From positions 1,674,001 through 1,738,000 of the forward strand of contig NZ_CP144913.1 in NCBI RefSeq assembly GCF_037198315.1: a DNA stretch of 64,000 bases, given 5' to 3'. The position numbers and the translations under genes were made by a program. The notes under the pieces are model-generated. The model was not told the DNA's origin, searched no databases, and worked only from the letters and a program-made list of their open reading frames with translations. The DNA is from Janibacter sp. A1S7. GTDB lineage: Bacteria; Actinomycetota; Actinomycetes; Actinomycetales; Dermatophilaceae. This document shows positions 1 through 7,801 of the stretch, piece by piece (positions within the stretch are counted from its first letter, which is position 1; each line of letters starts with the position of its first letter).

Positions 1-378
1 AAGGACCTGCAGCTGATCACCAACGGCCTGTGGAGCGCCGGGGCGGAGGCGATCGCCGTCAACGGGCAACGGCTGACGTCCAGGACCGCCATCCGTTTCG
101 CGGGCGAGGCGATCCTCGTCAACTTCCGTCCGCTGACCCGTCCGTACACGATCGAGGCGATCGGCGACCCCGAGCAGATGCAGACCACCTTCGCCGAGAG
201 CGCGGCCGGGTCCTACCTGACCGGTCTGCGCAACAACTACGGCATCCTGACCACACTGACCACGCAGAACGACCTCGACCTGCCCAGCGCCACCAACATC
301 CGCACCCACGCGGCGACGGCCATCCCCCCGGGGGCGACGCCGCCTGCGGTGACCCCCCGGAAGAAGGAGACCCCATGA
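1..378 (+). CDS. DUF881 family protein, C-terminal part (5' end outside window)
   Basis: The reading frame is open from base 1 to a TGA at 376-378, giving the last 125 residues of a protein that starts upstream. The visible part resembles the conserved C-terminal domain of DUF881 proteins (motif VNGQRLTSRTAIRFAGEAIL, then a phrase like IEAIGDPEQM), also found in the second DUF881 gene at 704-1552. The tail is Pro/Ala/Thr-rich and ends in RKKETP. Family members are membrane-anchored with a coiled coil; their function is unknown. The stop overlaps the sbp start (ATGA), so the two are probably translationally coupled. The order DUF881-sbp-DUF881 matches Rv1823-Rv1825 of M. tuberculosis. Confidence 0.85.
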   Translation, partial: KDLQLITNGLWSAGAEAIAVNGQRLTSRTAIRFAGEAILVNFRPLTRPYTIEAIGDPEQMQTTFAESAAGSYLTGLRNNYGILTTLTTQNDLDLPSATNIRTHAATAIPPGATPPAVTPRKKETP

Positions 379-707
379 TCCCCGCATTCGGTCTGGTGGT
401 CGGGATCGTCCTCGGCCTCATCCTCCAGCCCGATGTCCCCGTGTGGATGCAGCCATACCTTCCGATCGCGGTCATCGCCGCCCTCGACGCCGTCTTCGGC
501 GCCGTGAGGGCCACGCTGGACGGCATCTTCAACGACAAGGTCTTCGTCGTCAGCTTCCTGTCGAACGTGCTCGTGGCCGCATTCATCGTCTTCCTGGGCG
601 ACCAGCTCGGTGTGGGCTCGCAGATGTCGACCGGCGTCGTCGTCATCCTCGGCGTACGCATCTTCTCCAACGTGGCGTCCATCCGGCGGCACCTCTTCAG
701 GGCATGA
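375..707 (+). CDS. sbp: Small basic protein Sbp (DUF1290), integral membrane
   Basis: 110 residues, almost entirely hydrophobic, with about three predicted membrane segments (residues 3-20, 24-45 and 55-80) and a basic C-terminus ending IRRHLFRA. This fits the DUF1290/Sbp family (about 110-120 residues). In Firmicutes sbp lies next to ftsA/ftsZ with DUF881 genes, and in actinobacteria it is sandwiched between two DUF881 genes as here; a role in envelope growth or division is suspected but not established. ATG 375 is chosen because it overlaps the upstream stop by 4 nt and gives the family length. The stop again overlaps the next ATG (704-707), so the three genes form one tightly coupled unit. 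Confidence 0.9.
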   Translation: MIPAFGLVVGIVLGLILQPDVPVWMQPYLPIAVIAALDAVFGAVRATLDGIFNDKVFVVSFLSNVLVAAFIVFLGDQLGVGSQMSTGVVVILGVRIFSNVASIRRHLFRA

Positions 708-1552
708 GCGACGACGTGACCGACAGCGAGGTGCCTGACCCGCAGACGCCGGTGGGCGGTGACGACGTGCCCCCGAAGGGGTCGAAGGTGCCCTCGGGCG
801 GCCCAGCGGACAACGGCACGAAGGTCTCATGGCGACGGGTCTACCGGATGGCACGGCCGCGCGTGACGCGGGCCAACGTCTTCGCGCTCCTGCTGGCCTC
901 GTTGCTGGGCTTCGCCCTGGCCACCCAGGTGCGGCAGACGCAGGCACAGGGCCTGGAGGACCTGCGCCAGGACGAGCTCGTGCGCATCCTCGACGACGTC
1001 ACCCAGAACGGCAGTCGTCTCGACGACGAGATCGCCGAGCTCGAGGAGACGCGGGACCGCCTCGCCGACAGCGAGGGCAACTCGCCCGAGGCGCTCGCTG
1101 CCGCGAAGGAGCGCGCAGACACACTCGGCATCCTCGCGGGCACGCTGCGGGCGACCGGACCCGGGATCACCCTGATCATCGAGGACCACGGTGGGGAGGT
1201 CGACGCGGCGACGCTGCTGGACGCCGTGCAGGAGCTGCGCGACGCCGGCGCCGAGGCGATGCAGGTCGGCGACACCCGGATCATCGCCAGCACGTGGTTC
1301 CGGGACGGCGAGGAGGGCATCGTCGTGGACGGCCAGACGCTCAAGCCGCCGTACACCTTCGTCGTCATCGGTGACCCGCAGACGATGAGCTCCGCCATGG
1401 AGATCCCCGGCGGTGTCACCGAGTCGGTTCGCAGCAAGGGTGGCGAGGTGACGGTGCACGAGTTCTCGTCGATCAACGTCGAGGCGTTGCACTCCAATTC
1501 ATCGCCTCGTTACGCTCAGCCACACCCGGAGCCGACGGACGGCCTGAAGTGA
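704..1552 (+). CDS. DUF881 family membrane-anchored protein
   Basis: 282 residues from ATG 704, coupled to sbp by a 4-nt overlap. Residues 1-45 are acidic and Pro/Gly-rich (cytoplasmic), followed by one membrane segment near residues 57-76 (NVFALLLASLLGFALATQ), a coiled-coil stretch near 80-125 (LDDEIAELEETRDRL), and the globular DUF881 domain (LRATGPGITLIIEDHG ... GDTRIIASTWF ... KPPYTFVVIGDP). The topology is therefore one N-terminal anchor with an extracytoplasmic domain. Equivalent to Rv1825 by position. Function unknown; the paralogous pair flanking sbp suggests a membrane complex (inference). Confidence 0.88.
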   Translation: MSDDVTDSEVPDPQTPVGGDDVPPKGSKVPSGGPADNGTKVSWRRVYRMARPRVTRANVFALLLASLLGFALATQVRQTQAQGLEDLRQDELVRILDDVTQNGSRLDDEIAELEETRDRLADSEGNSPEALAAAKERADTLGILAGTLRATGPGITLIIEDHGGEVDAATLLDAVQELRDAGAEAMQVGDTRIIASTWFRDGEEGIVVDGQTLKPPYTFVVIGDPQTMSSAMEIPGGVTESVRSKGGEVTVHEFSSINVEALHSNSSPRYAQPHPEPTDGLK

Positions 1553-1574
1553 GCCGGGACGACGAAGGAGAACG

Positions 1575-1964
1575 ATGAGCGACGCCACCTACCCCGAGGA
1601 CCTCAGGTACAGCAGCGACCACGAGTGGGTTGCGACCACGGAGTCCGGTCGGGTGCGTGTGGGCATCACCCACTACGCCCAGGAAGCGCTCGGAGATGTG
1701 GTGTACGTCAGCCTCCCCGAGGTCGGTGACACGGTCGCGGTCGGGGACTCCTGCGGAGAGGTCGAGTCCACCAAGTCCGTCAGCGATCTGTACGCCCCCC
1801 TCGCCGGTACGGTCACCGCCGTCAACGAGGCGTTGGACGCGACGCCGGAGCTGGTCAACACCGCCCCCTACGCCGAGGGCTGGATGTACGAGCTCGAGCT
1901 CGCCGAGGGGACCGACACCTCCGGCCTGCTCGACGCTGCGGCCTACCGCGCCGAGATCGACTGA
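1575..1964 (+). CDS. gcvH: Glycine cleavage system H protein
   Basis: 129 residues, normal GcvH length. The lipoyl carrier domain is complete, with the lipoylated lysine in the motif GEVESTKSVSDLYAP (Lys about residue 67). GcvH shuttles the aminomethyl group from GcvP to GcvT during glycine breakdown. A good Shine-Dalgarno (GAAGGAGA) precedes ATG 1575. gcvP lies 2.7 kb downstream, separated by the regulators garA, MerR, DUF151 and MerR, the same order as Rv1826-Rv1832; gcvT is not in the window. Confidence 0.97.
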   Translation: MSDATYPEDLRYSSDHEWVATTESGRVRVGITHYAQEALGDVVYVSLPEVGDTVAVGDSCGEVESTKSVSDLYAPLAGTVTAVNEALDATPELVNTAPYAEGWMYELELAEGTDTSGLLDAAAYRAEID

Positions 1965-1976
1965 CGGCATCTGTTC

Positions 1977-2001
1977 CCGGCCGGTCCCGACGGGGGGCCG
2001 G
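1977..2001 (+). terminator. Possible terminator hairpin after gcvH
   Basis: CCGGCC (1977-1982) can pair with GGCCGG (1996-2001), with further TCCC/GGGG pairing inside the loop. There is no T-tract. It sits between gcvH and the -10 box of garA, so it could separate the two transcripts. Confidence 0.35.
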
Positions 2002-2006
2002 TCACG

Positions 2007-2012
2007 TAGGCT
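2007..2012 (+). promoter_or_regulatory. -10 box upstream of garA
   Basis: TAGGCT fits the TANNNT actinobacterial -10. It is followed by about 31 nt containing a Shine-Dalgarno (TGGAGGG) before ATG 2044, so garA probably has its own leadered transcript. Confidence 0.45.
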
Positions 2013-2043
2013 TGGCCCAAGACACGACTGGAGGGAGCGCTGG

Positions 2044-2496
2044 ATGAGCGGCAACGAGAACGACCAGCCCGCACGACAGGACCCGGCGACTCAGCGATTC
2101 ACCGGGATCGAGAGCAGCGCGCCAGCCGACCTGCCGGACTCCGACTACCACCTCAGCCGCGAGGAGCAGGCGACGGTGGACGCGCTGCACCCGGGGACTG
2201 CTCTGCTGGTCGTCCTGCGTGGCCCCAACACCGGTGCTCGCTTCCTGCTCGACGACGCCGAGGTCACGACCGGTCGCGGACCGGACCGCGACATCTTCCT
2301 CGACGACGTCACGGTCTCGCGCAAGCACGCGGTCTTCTCGCGCGAGGATCAGGGTTTCGGCGTGCGCGACGTGGGCTCCCTCAACGGGACCTACGTGAAC
2401 AAGGAGCGGATCGACCAGGCGGCGCTGCGTACGGGCGACGAGGTGCAGATCGGCAAGTTCCGCCTCGTCTACTACGCCAGCGCAGCGACCAGCTGA
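2044..2496 (+). CDS. garA: GarA/OdhI-type FHA-domain regulator
   Basis: 150 residues. A canonical FHA domain occupies about 52-145, with the phosphothreonine-binding residues in GRGPDRDIF, VSRKHAVF and SLNGTYVN and the GarA-typical ending GDEVQIGKFRLVYY. GarA/OdhI inhibits 2-oxoglutarate dehydrogenase and activates glutamate synthase in mycobacteria and corynebacteria, and is switched off when Ser/Thr kinases phosphorylate the N-terminal ETTS motif. That motif is missing here: the corresponding stretch reads DPATQRFTGIESS. The location right after gcvH matches Rv1827. ATG 2044 has a good RBS (GGAGGG). Family assignment is firm; control by phosphorylation is uncertain. Confidence 0.9.
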   Translation: MSGNENDQPARQDPATQRFTGIESSAPADLPDSDYHLSREEQATVDALHPGTALLVVLRGPNTGARFLLDDAEVTTGRGPDRDIFLDDVTVSRKHAVFSREDQGFGVRDVGSLNGTYVNKERIDQAALRTGDEVQIGKFRLVYYASAATS

Positions 2497-2498
2497 CG

Positions 2499-3206
2499 GT
2501 GCCCGACGAGCGCATCGGGATCGGCGCCGTCATCGCGCATCTCGAGGATGACTTCCCCGATGTCACCATCTCCAAGGTCCGCTATCTGGAAGCCGTGGGA
2601 CTGATCAGTCCCACGCGTACCGCGTCCGGGTACCGGAAGTTCTCCCGGGCCGACGTCGAGCGTCTGCGCTTCGTGCTTGCTGCCCAGCGGGACCGGTTCT
2701 GGCCGTTGCGGGTCATCCGTGAGCGACTCGACGCCATGGATCGGGGTCTCAGCGTCGACGACGACGGTGACATCGCTGCCCCGCCGGAGCAGGCGCAGGA
2801 GCACATCCGTCTTGAGCCACCCCCGGCGCGGTCGCGCCCCCTTCGCCTCACCGCGGTGGAGTTGCAGCAGGGCGCCCGCATCGACACGGCGACCTTCCGG
2901 GAGCTCATCTCCTACGGGTTGCTCCCCAAGAGCAGCGAGTACTACGGCCATGCCGATCTCGAGGTGGCTCGTGCCTCCGGTGCCCTGGTGGCGGCCGGGA
3001 TCGACGTGCGTCACCTTCGTCCCTTCAAGAGTGCCGCCGAGCGCGAGCTCGGTCTGGCCGAGCACGTCCTGGGGCAGCAGGCACTGCAGGGGCGGGCCGC
3101 CGGCGCCGAGGGGCTCGACGATGAGACCGTGGCCAGGCGCGTCGTCGAGGACTGCCTCGACCTCCACATGGCACTCGTGCGCCGGGGACTGCAGGAAAAG
3201 GAGTGA
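2499..3206 (+). CDS. MerR family transcriptional regulator (Rv1828-like)
   Basis: 235 residues, GTG start 2 nt after the garA stop. Residues 3-75 form a winged-helix MerR DNA-binding domain (TISKVRYLEAVGLISPTRTASGYRKFS then VERLRFVLAAQRDRFWPLRVIRERLDAMD). The C-terminal 150 residues are a helical domain without metal-binding cysteine clusters, as in Rv1828, whose ligand is unknown. The tight spacing suggests cotranscription with garA. The equivalent gene follows garA across actinobacteria. Confidence 0.9.
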   Translation: MPDERIGIGAVIAHLEDDFPDVTISKVRYLEAVGLISPTRTASGYRKFSRADVERLRFVLAAQRDRFWPLRVIRERLDAMDRGLSVDDDGDIAAPPEQAQEHIRLEPPPARSRPLRLTAVELQQGARIDTATFRELISYGLLPKSSEYYGHADLEVARASGALVAAGIDVRHLRPFKSAAERELGLAEHVLGQQALQGRAAGAEGLDDETVARRVVEDCLDLHMALVRRGLQEKE

Positions 3207-3214
3207 GCGAGGGA

Positions 3215-3220
3215 TACGCT
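3215..3220 (+). promoter_or_regulatory. -10 box giving a leaderless DUF151 mRNA
   Basis: TACGCT is followed by exactly 6 nt and GTG 3227, so transcription would begin at the start codon. Confidence 0.55.
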
Positions 3221-3226
3221 GGGGGT

Positions 3227-3700
3227 GTGAAGTTGCTCGACGTCCTCGGAGTCCGGGTGGAGATGCCGACCTCCCAGCCGATCGTGCTCCTGCGCGAGCG
3301 CGACGGAGGGCGACGCGTGCCCATCTGGATAGGTGCCGCGGAGGCCACGGCGATCGCCTACGCCCAGGAGGGTGTGGAGCCGCCACGACCGTTGACCCAT
3401 GACCTGCTCGTCGACGTCGTGGCAGCAGTGGGGCGTGAACTGGTGACGGTGCGGATCGATGCGGTCCTCGAAGGCGTCTTCCATGCCACCCTCGTGCTCG
3501 ACGACGGGACCGAGATCTCTGCGCGGACCTCCGACGGTGTCGCGCTGGCGCTGCGCACCGGGGCCGAGATCGTCGCCACCGATCAGGTCCTGGACGAGGT
3601 CGGCATCGAGTCCTCGGACGATGACGAGGACGAGGTGGCCAAGTTCAAGGAGTTCCTGGACGAGGTCTCCCCGGAGGACTTCGAGGAACCCGGGACATAG
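3227..3700 (+). CDS. DUF151 / bifunctional nuclease family protein
   Basis: 157 residues from GTG 3227 (VKLLDVLGVRVEMP). An in-frame GTG at 3203 overlapping the previous stop would add 8 residues; 3227 is preferred because it agrees with family N-termini and lies 6 nt after a TANNNT box. The conserved DUF151 core is present (QPIVLLRERDGGRRVPIWIGAAEATAIAYAQEG ... RPLTHDLL), followed by an acidic C-terminal tail (SSDDDEDEVAKF). Plant and Thermotoga relatives were described as bifunctional nucleases, but the activity of actinobacterial members (Rv1829) is unproven. Confidence 0.9.
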   Translation: MKLLDVLGVRVEMPTSQPIVLLRERDGGRRVPIWIGAAEATAIAYAQEGVEPPRPLTHDLLVDVVAAVGRELVTVRIDAVLEGVFHATLVLDDGTEISARTSDGVALALRTGAEIVATDQVLDEVGIESSDDDEDEVAKFKEFLDEVSPEDFEEPGT

Positions 3701-3796
3701 GTCCGCAGCGGTCTCGACGTGGACCGGCCACGAGGTGCGTCCACCCCGCCGCGACCTGATCGTTACCGACACGCGAGCCGTTCGCCGCGGGGGTGT

Positions 3797-3825
3797 TTGA
3801 CGCCCTCCCTGCGTCGCCGTAGCGT
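3797..3825 (+). promoter_or_regulatory. Consensus-like -35/-10 promoter for the second MerR gene
   Basis: TTGACG (3797-3802), a 17-nt spacer and TAGCGT (3820-3825) form one of the best housekeeping-type promoters in the window. Predicted start near 3832, leaving a leader of about 70 nt. Confidence 0.6.
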
Positions 3826-3831
3826 CGAAGA

Positions 3832-3895
3832 CAGCGCCGGGCCACACCGGTGCGATTCCGCCCGGCTCGATCCGGGACCACGGTGAGGGCAGGAG
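3832..3895 (+). other. Structured 5' leader of MerR gene (alternative hairpins)
   Basis: GCCGGGC (3836-3842) can pair with GCCCGGC (3860-3866). The latter can instead form CCCGG (3861-3865) with CCGGG (3872-3876). The two stems exclude each other, as in attenuators or riboswitches. A function is inferred only from this geometry. Confidence 0.3.
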
Positions 3896-3901
3896 GGCGT
3901 A

Positions 3902-4471
3902 GTGGACGCCACGAACGACGAGGGCCGGACCGACGTCCGGACCCAGGGCGTGCTCTTCGACGACGACCTGCCCGAGCTGTCCGAGCACATCGGCTATCGC
4001 GGCCCCGCCGCGTGCAAGGCCGCCGGGATCACCTACCGTCAGCTCGACTACTGGGCCCGCACCGGTCTGGTCGAGCCGGGGGTGCGTGACGCTGCCGGCT
4101 CCGGAAGCCAGCGACTCTACGGCTTCCGCGACATCCTCGTGCTCAAGGTGGTCAAGCGACTGCTCGACACGGGCGTATCCCTCCAGCAGATCCGGGTCGC
4201 GATCCAGCACCTCCGGGAGCGCGGTGTCGAGGACCTGGCGCAGATCACCCTGATGAGCGACGGCGCGAGCGTCTACGAGTGCACCTCCGCCGACGAGGTC
4301 ATCGATCTCGTCCAGGGCGGTCAGGGTGTCTTCGGGATCGCCGTCGGTCGGGTCTGGCGGGAGGTCGAGGGGTCGCTGCTGGAGATCCCGAGTGAGCGAC
4401 TGGAGCAGGATGAGCCACCGGCGATGCCCGGAGACGAGCTCTCCGCCCGGCGACGCGCGAAGCTCGCCTGA
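3902..4471 (+). CDS. MerR family transcriptional regulator (Rv1830-like)
   Basis: 189 residues from GTG 3902 with a strong RBS (GCAGGAGG). The MerR helix-turn-helix covers about 28-100 (YRGPAACKAAGITYRQLDYWARTGLVEP ... QRLYGFRDILVLKVVKRLLDTGVSLQQI). The C-terminal half is short and lacks cysteine ligand motifs. It ends the garA-MerR-DUF151-MerR block and immediately precedes the gcvP riboswitch, the position of Rv1830. It has its own promoter and a structured leader. Target and ligand are unknown. Confidence 0.9.
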   Translation: MDATNDEGRTDVRTQGVLFDDDLPELSEHIGYRGPAACKAAGITYRQLDYWARTGLVEPGVRDAAGSGSQRLYGFRDILVLKVVKRLLDTGVSLQQIRVAIQHLRERGVEDLAQITLMSDGASVYECTSADEVIDLVQGGQGVFGIAVGRVWREVEGSLLEIPSERLEQDEPPAMPGDELSARRRAKLA

Positions 4472-4473
4472 GC

Positions 4474-4504
4474 CTGACGGTCGTCGCGGTCACGCTGGTA
4501 GCCT
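4474..4504 (+). promoter_or_regulatory. Promoter for the glycine-riboswitch/gcvP transcript
   Basis: CTGACG (4474-4479) and TAGCCT (4499-4504) are spaced by 19 nt. The predicted start near 4511 coincides with the 5' end of the riboswitch aptamer. Confidence 0.5.
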
Positions 4505-4510
4505 GACAGC

Positions 4511-4640
4511 GCTGCTCACCCCGCGGGGGAGAGTCCTCGTGCGACGCGCGAGGCGCCGAAGGGGCAAATCTCCCCGGAACCTCTCAGGCGACAGGACCTC
4601 GCGGATCAGGCACCTCTGGAGCGCCTCGGCGTGACAGATG
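4511..4640 (+). promoter_or_regulatory. Glycine riboswitch (single aptamer) upstream of gcvP
   Basis: The segment carries the conserved glycine-aptamer elements in order: CGGGGGAGAGTCC (4524-4536), GCGCCGAAGGGGCAA (4553-4567), CTCCCCGGAACCTCTCAGGC (4570-4589) and a closing ACAGGACC (4591-4598). Only one aptamer is visible. The expression platform is the 40-80 nt up to ATG 4682. Glycine riboswitches normally turn on gcv genes when glycine is abundant; M. tuberculosis gcvB has one at the same position. Confidence 0.9.
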
Positions 4641-4681
4641 GGGAGGCTGGCTTTGTACCCCCACGCGTCCAAGGGAGCCTC

Positions 4682-7588
4682 ATGAGCGCCTCAACACCCC
4701 TGTCCGAGTTCGTCGGTCGTCACATCGGTCCTCGAGAGGCCGATGTCCAGCAGATGCTCGAGGCCATTGGCCAGCCGAGTCTGGAGACGCTGTGCGACAC
4801 GGCCGTCCCCGATGCCATCCGACAGACCGACTCCGTCGCCATCGAGGCGGCAGCCAGCGAGCTCGCCGTCATCGAGGAGCTGCGCGCCCTCGCGGCGAAG
4901 AACACCGTGATGACCTCGATGATCGGCCTGGGCTACTACGGCACCATCACGCCGGCAGTCGTCCAGCGCAATGTCCTGGAGAACCCCGCGTGGTACACGG
5001 CGTACACGCCGTACCAGCCGGAGATCAGCCAGGGGCGTCTGGAGGCGCTGCTGAACTTCCAGACGATGGTCGCCGACCTGACCGGACTGCAGACGTCCGG
5101 GTCATCCCTCCTGGACGAGGGCACGGCAGCGGCGGAGGCCATGACCGTCATGCGTCGCTCCAGCAGGGTCGCCAAGGACGCGGTGATGCTCATCGACACC
5201 AACACCTTCCCGCAGACGCGTGCCGTCATCGACACCCGAGCCGTGCCCCTGGGCATCGAGGTCGTCAGTGCTGACCTGACCGGGGTCACCACCGCCGAGG
5301 AGTTGCGCGCAGCGGCAGGGGACCGCGACGTCTTCGGGGTGCTCGTCCAGTACCCCGGCGCCGATGGCACGATCTCCGACTGGAGCGCGTTGGCGACCGC
5401 GGCGCACGAGATCGGTGCCCTCGTGGCAGCGGCAGCCGACCTGCTGGCGCTGACCCTGCTCACCGCGCCGGGGGAGTGGGGCGCAGACGTCGCCGTCGGC
5501 ACCACCCAGCGCTTCGGAGTCCCGATGGCCTTCGGTGGACCGCACGCGGGGTACATGTCCGTTCGCGCCGGGCTCGAACGCACTCTCCCGGGACGGCTGG
5601 TCGGCGTGTCCGTCGACGCCGAGGGCCGTGCCAGCTACCGGTTGGCCCTGCAGACGCGTGAGCAGCACATCCGTCGCGACAAGGCGACGAGCAACATCTG
5701 CACCGCACAGGTGCTCCTGGCCGTCATGGCCTCGATGTACGCCGTCTACCACGGGCCGGACGGACTGCGCGCGATCGCCGAGCGGGTCCACGGCACCGCC
5801 GTGGGGCTGGCGGCCACGCTGCGCGCGACGGGCGTCGAGGTCAACGACGCACCGTGGTTCGACACGCTGCGGGTCAGCGTTCCCGGACGTGCCGACGAGG
5901 TCGTCGCAGCCGCGCTCGAGGCCGGGGTGAACATCTGGCGTCACGACGCCGACACCGTCCTGCTGTCCGTGGACGAGACGAGCGACCCGAGCGAGGTCGC
6001 CGCGGTGGCCGGAGCCTTCGGGGCGAGCGGCACCGGCGTCGACGAGCACGAGGTCGACTCCTCGCACGCTCCGCAGGTCAGTCCGCAATGGGCCCCGGCG
6101 CTGCTGCGCACGAGCGAGTACCTGACCCACCCCGTCTTCCACGAGCACCGCAGCGAGACGCAGATGCTGCGCTACCTGCGTCGCCTCTCCGACCGCGACT
6201 TCGCTCTCGACCGCGGGATGATCCCACTGGGCTCGTGCACCATGAAGCTCAATGCCACCACCGAGATGGCGGCCATCACCTGGCCCGAGTTCGCCGGACT
6301 GCACCCCTTCGCCCCGGACGAGCAGACGGTGGGCATCCGCGAACTCGTCGGACAGCTCAGTGACTGGCTCAGTGAGGTGACCGGGTACCACTCGGTCTCC
6401 CTGCAGCCCAATGCCGGGTCGCAGGGTGAACTCGCCGGCCTGCTGGCCATCCGGGCCCACCACGCCGCGCAGGGCCAGCAGCAGCGGCGCATCTGCCTGA
6501 TCCCCGCCAGCGCGCACGGCACCAATGCCGCCTCCGCGGTCATGGCCGGGATGAAGGTCGTCGTGGTGAAGACCGCCGAGGGCGGCACCATCGACATGGA
6601 CGACCTGCGGGCGAAGATCGAACAGCACCATGACGACCTCGCCGCGATCATGGTCACCTATCCGAGTACGCACGGAGTCTTCGAGGACACGATCTCCGAG
6701 CTGTGTGCCCTCGTGCACGACGCCGGTGGTCAGGTCTACGTCGACGGTGCCAACCTCAACGCCCTCGTCGGTCTGGCCCAGCCGGGCAGGTTCGGTGCGG
6801 ACGTCAGCCACCTGAACCTCCACAAGACCTTCTGCATCCCGCACGGGGGTGGCGGTCCGGGCGTCGGTCCGGTGGCGGTGCGTGAGCACCTCGCGCCGTA
6901 CCTGCCGAACCACCCGCTCGCTCCTGCTGCGGGTCCGCACACCGGTGTCGGCCCGATCAGTGCCGCACCGTACGGTTCGGCCGGCATCCTGCCGATCTCC
7001 TGGGCGTACGTCCGCCTGATGGGTGGCGACGGGCTCAGCCGTGCCACGCAGCTGGCCGTCCTCAGCGCCAACTACGTCGCAGCGCGGTTGGGGGAGCACT
7101 ACCCGGTGCTCTACGCCGGGCCCGGTGGGATCGTCGCGCACGAGTGCATCGTCGACCTGCGGCAGCTGACCAAGGACACGGGGGTCACCGTCGACGACGT
7201 GGCCAAGCGGCTCATCGACTACGGCTTCCACGCCCCGACGATGAGCTTCCCGGTCGCAGGCACGTTCATGATCGAGCCGACCGAGTCGGAGGACAAGGGT
7301 GAGATCGATCGCTTCTGCGACGCGATGATCGCCATCCGTGAGGAGATCGAGACTGTGGCGAAGGGGGAGGACGTCGCCACCTCGATGCTGCGCCGGGCGC
7401 CGCACACCGCTGCCGCGCTCGCCCGGGAGTGGGACCGTCCGTACAGCCGCGAGGATGCCGTCTTCCCCGTCGGGGTCGACGCCGCGGACAAGTACTGGCC
7501 ACCGGTGGCCAGGATCGACGGTGCCTATGGCGACCGCAACCTCGTGTGCTCCTGCCCCTCGCCCGAGGAGCTGGCCGAGATCGGCTGA
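4682..7588 (+). CDS. gcvP: Glycine dehydrogenase (decarboxylating), P protein
   Basis: 968 residues, the length of the fused single-chain P protein. It decarboxylates glycine with PLP and passes the aminomethyl group to lipoyl-GcvH. Both halves are visible: the N-terminal half ([33 protein letters not shown], in segments) and the C-terminal half with the PLP lysine in [17 protein letters not shown] (about residue 713) and ARTYP-type ending [14 protein letters not shown] 4682 follows the RBS AAGGGAG and gives the usual start ([20 protein letters not shown]); an in-frame ATG at 4631 lies inside the riboswitch leader and is rejected. Expression is controlled by the glycine riboswitch. Confidence 0.97.
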   Translation: MSASTPLSEFVGRHIGPREADVQQMLEAIGQPSLETLCDTAVPDAIRQTDSVAIEAAASELAVIEELRALAAKNTVMTSMIGLGYYGTITPAVVQRNVLENPAWYTAYTPYQPEISQGRLEALLNFQTMVADLTGLQTSGSSLLDEGTAAAEAMTVMRRSSRVAKDAVMLIDTNTFPQTRAVIDTRAVPLGIEVVSADLTGVTTAEELRAAAGDRDVFGVLVQYPGADGTISDWSALATAAHEIGALVAAAADLLALTLLTAPGEWGADVAVGTTQRFGVPMAFGGPHAGYMSVRAGLERTLPGRLVGVSVDAEGRASYRLALQTREQHIRRDKATSNICTAQVLLAVMASMYAVYHGPDGLRAIAERVHGTAVGLAATLRATGVEVNDAPWFDTLRVSVPGRADEVVAAALEAGVNIWRHDADTVLLSVDETSDPSEVAAVAGAFGASGTGVDEHEVDSSHAPQVSPQWAPALLRTSEYLTHPVFHEHRSETQMLRYLRRLSDRDFALDRGMIPLGSCTMKLNATTEMAAITWPEFAGLHPFAPDEQTVGIRELVGQLSDWLSEVTGYHSVSLQPNAGSQGELAGLLAIRAHHAAQGQQQRRICLIPASAHGTNAASAVMAGMKVVVVKTAEGGTIDMDDLRAKIEQHHDDLAAIMVTYPSTHGVFEDTISELCALVHDAGGQVYVDGANLNALVGLAQPGRFGADVSHLNLHKTFCIPHGGGGPGVGPVAVREHLAPYLPNHPLAPAAGPHTGVGPISAAPYGSAGILPISWAYVRLMGGDGLSRATQLAVLSANYVAARLGEHYPVLYAGPGGIVAHECIVDLRQLTKDTGVTVDDVAKRLIDYGFHAPTMSFPVAGTFMIEPTESEDKGEIDRFCDAMIAIREEIETVAKGEDVATSMLRRAPHTAAALAREWDRPYSREDAVFPVGVDAADKYWPPVARIDGAYGDRNLVCSCPSPEELAEIG

Positions 7589-7698
7589 GCGATCTCGGGT
7601 GCTGCCAGCGGCACGGGCCGTCGATCGCAGGTGCGGCGATGCGGCAGTCCGTGGCGCGCGGTGCGGACTCGTTGGCCCCCCGCGATCGAGTCCTCCCC

Positions 7699-7717
7699 CA
7701 GGCCGGACGTCGGCCTG
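7699..7717 (+). terminator. Hairpin between convergent gcvP and sbcC
   Basis: A perfect 7-bp stem (CAGGCCG/CGGCCTG) with a 5-nt loop lies in the 213-bp gap between the convergent stops. There is no T-run, so terminator function is tentative. Nothing else is seen in this gap. Confidence 0.35.
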
Positions 7718-7801
7718 AGCCGGACCACCCCGTCCCTGCACCGGCTCGATCACCCCGACGCGTGGTCGCCCACGTCCATCGCGTGGAGTGGACGGCCTGG
7801 A

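Noticed and set aside
3836..3895. Resemblance of the MerR leader to parts of a cobalamin riboswitch (GGTGCGATTCC, CCACGGTGAG, GCAGGAG)
   Set aside because: The pieces are partial and too close together, the full 180-200 nt aptamer does not fit before GTG 3902, and the last element is better explained as the RBS.
4553..4567. CGAAGGGG inside the glycine riboswitch as a motif copy
   Set aside because: It has only four G residues before C and is explained by the conserved aptamer sequence.
5102..7753. An 883-codon minus-strand open frame opposite gcvP
   Set aside because: No recognisable domain, and gcvP is certain on the other strand.
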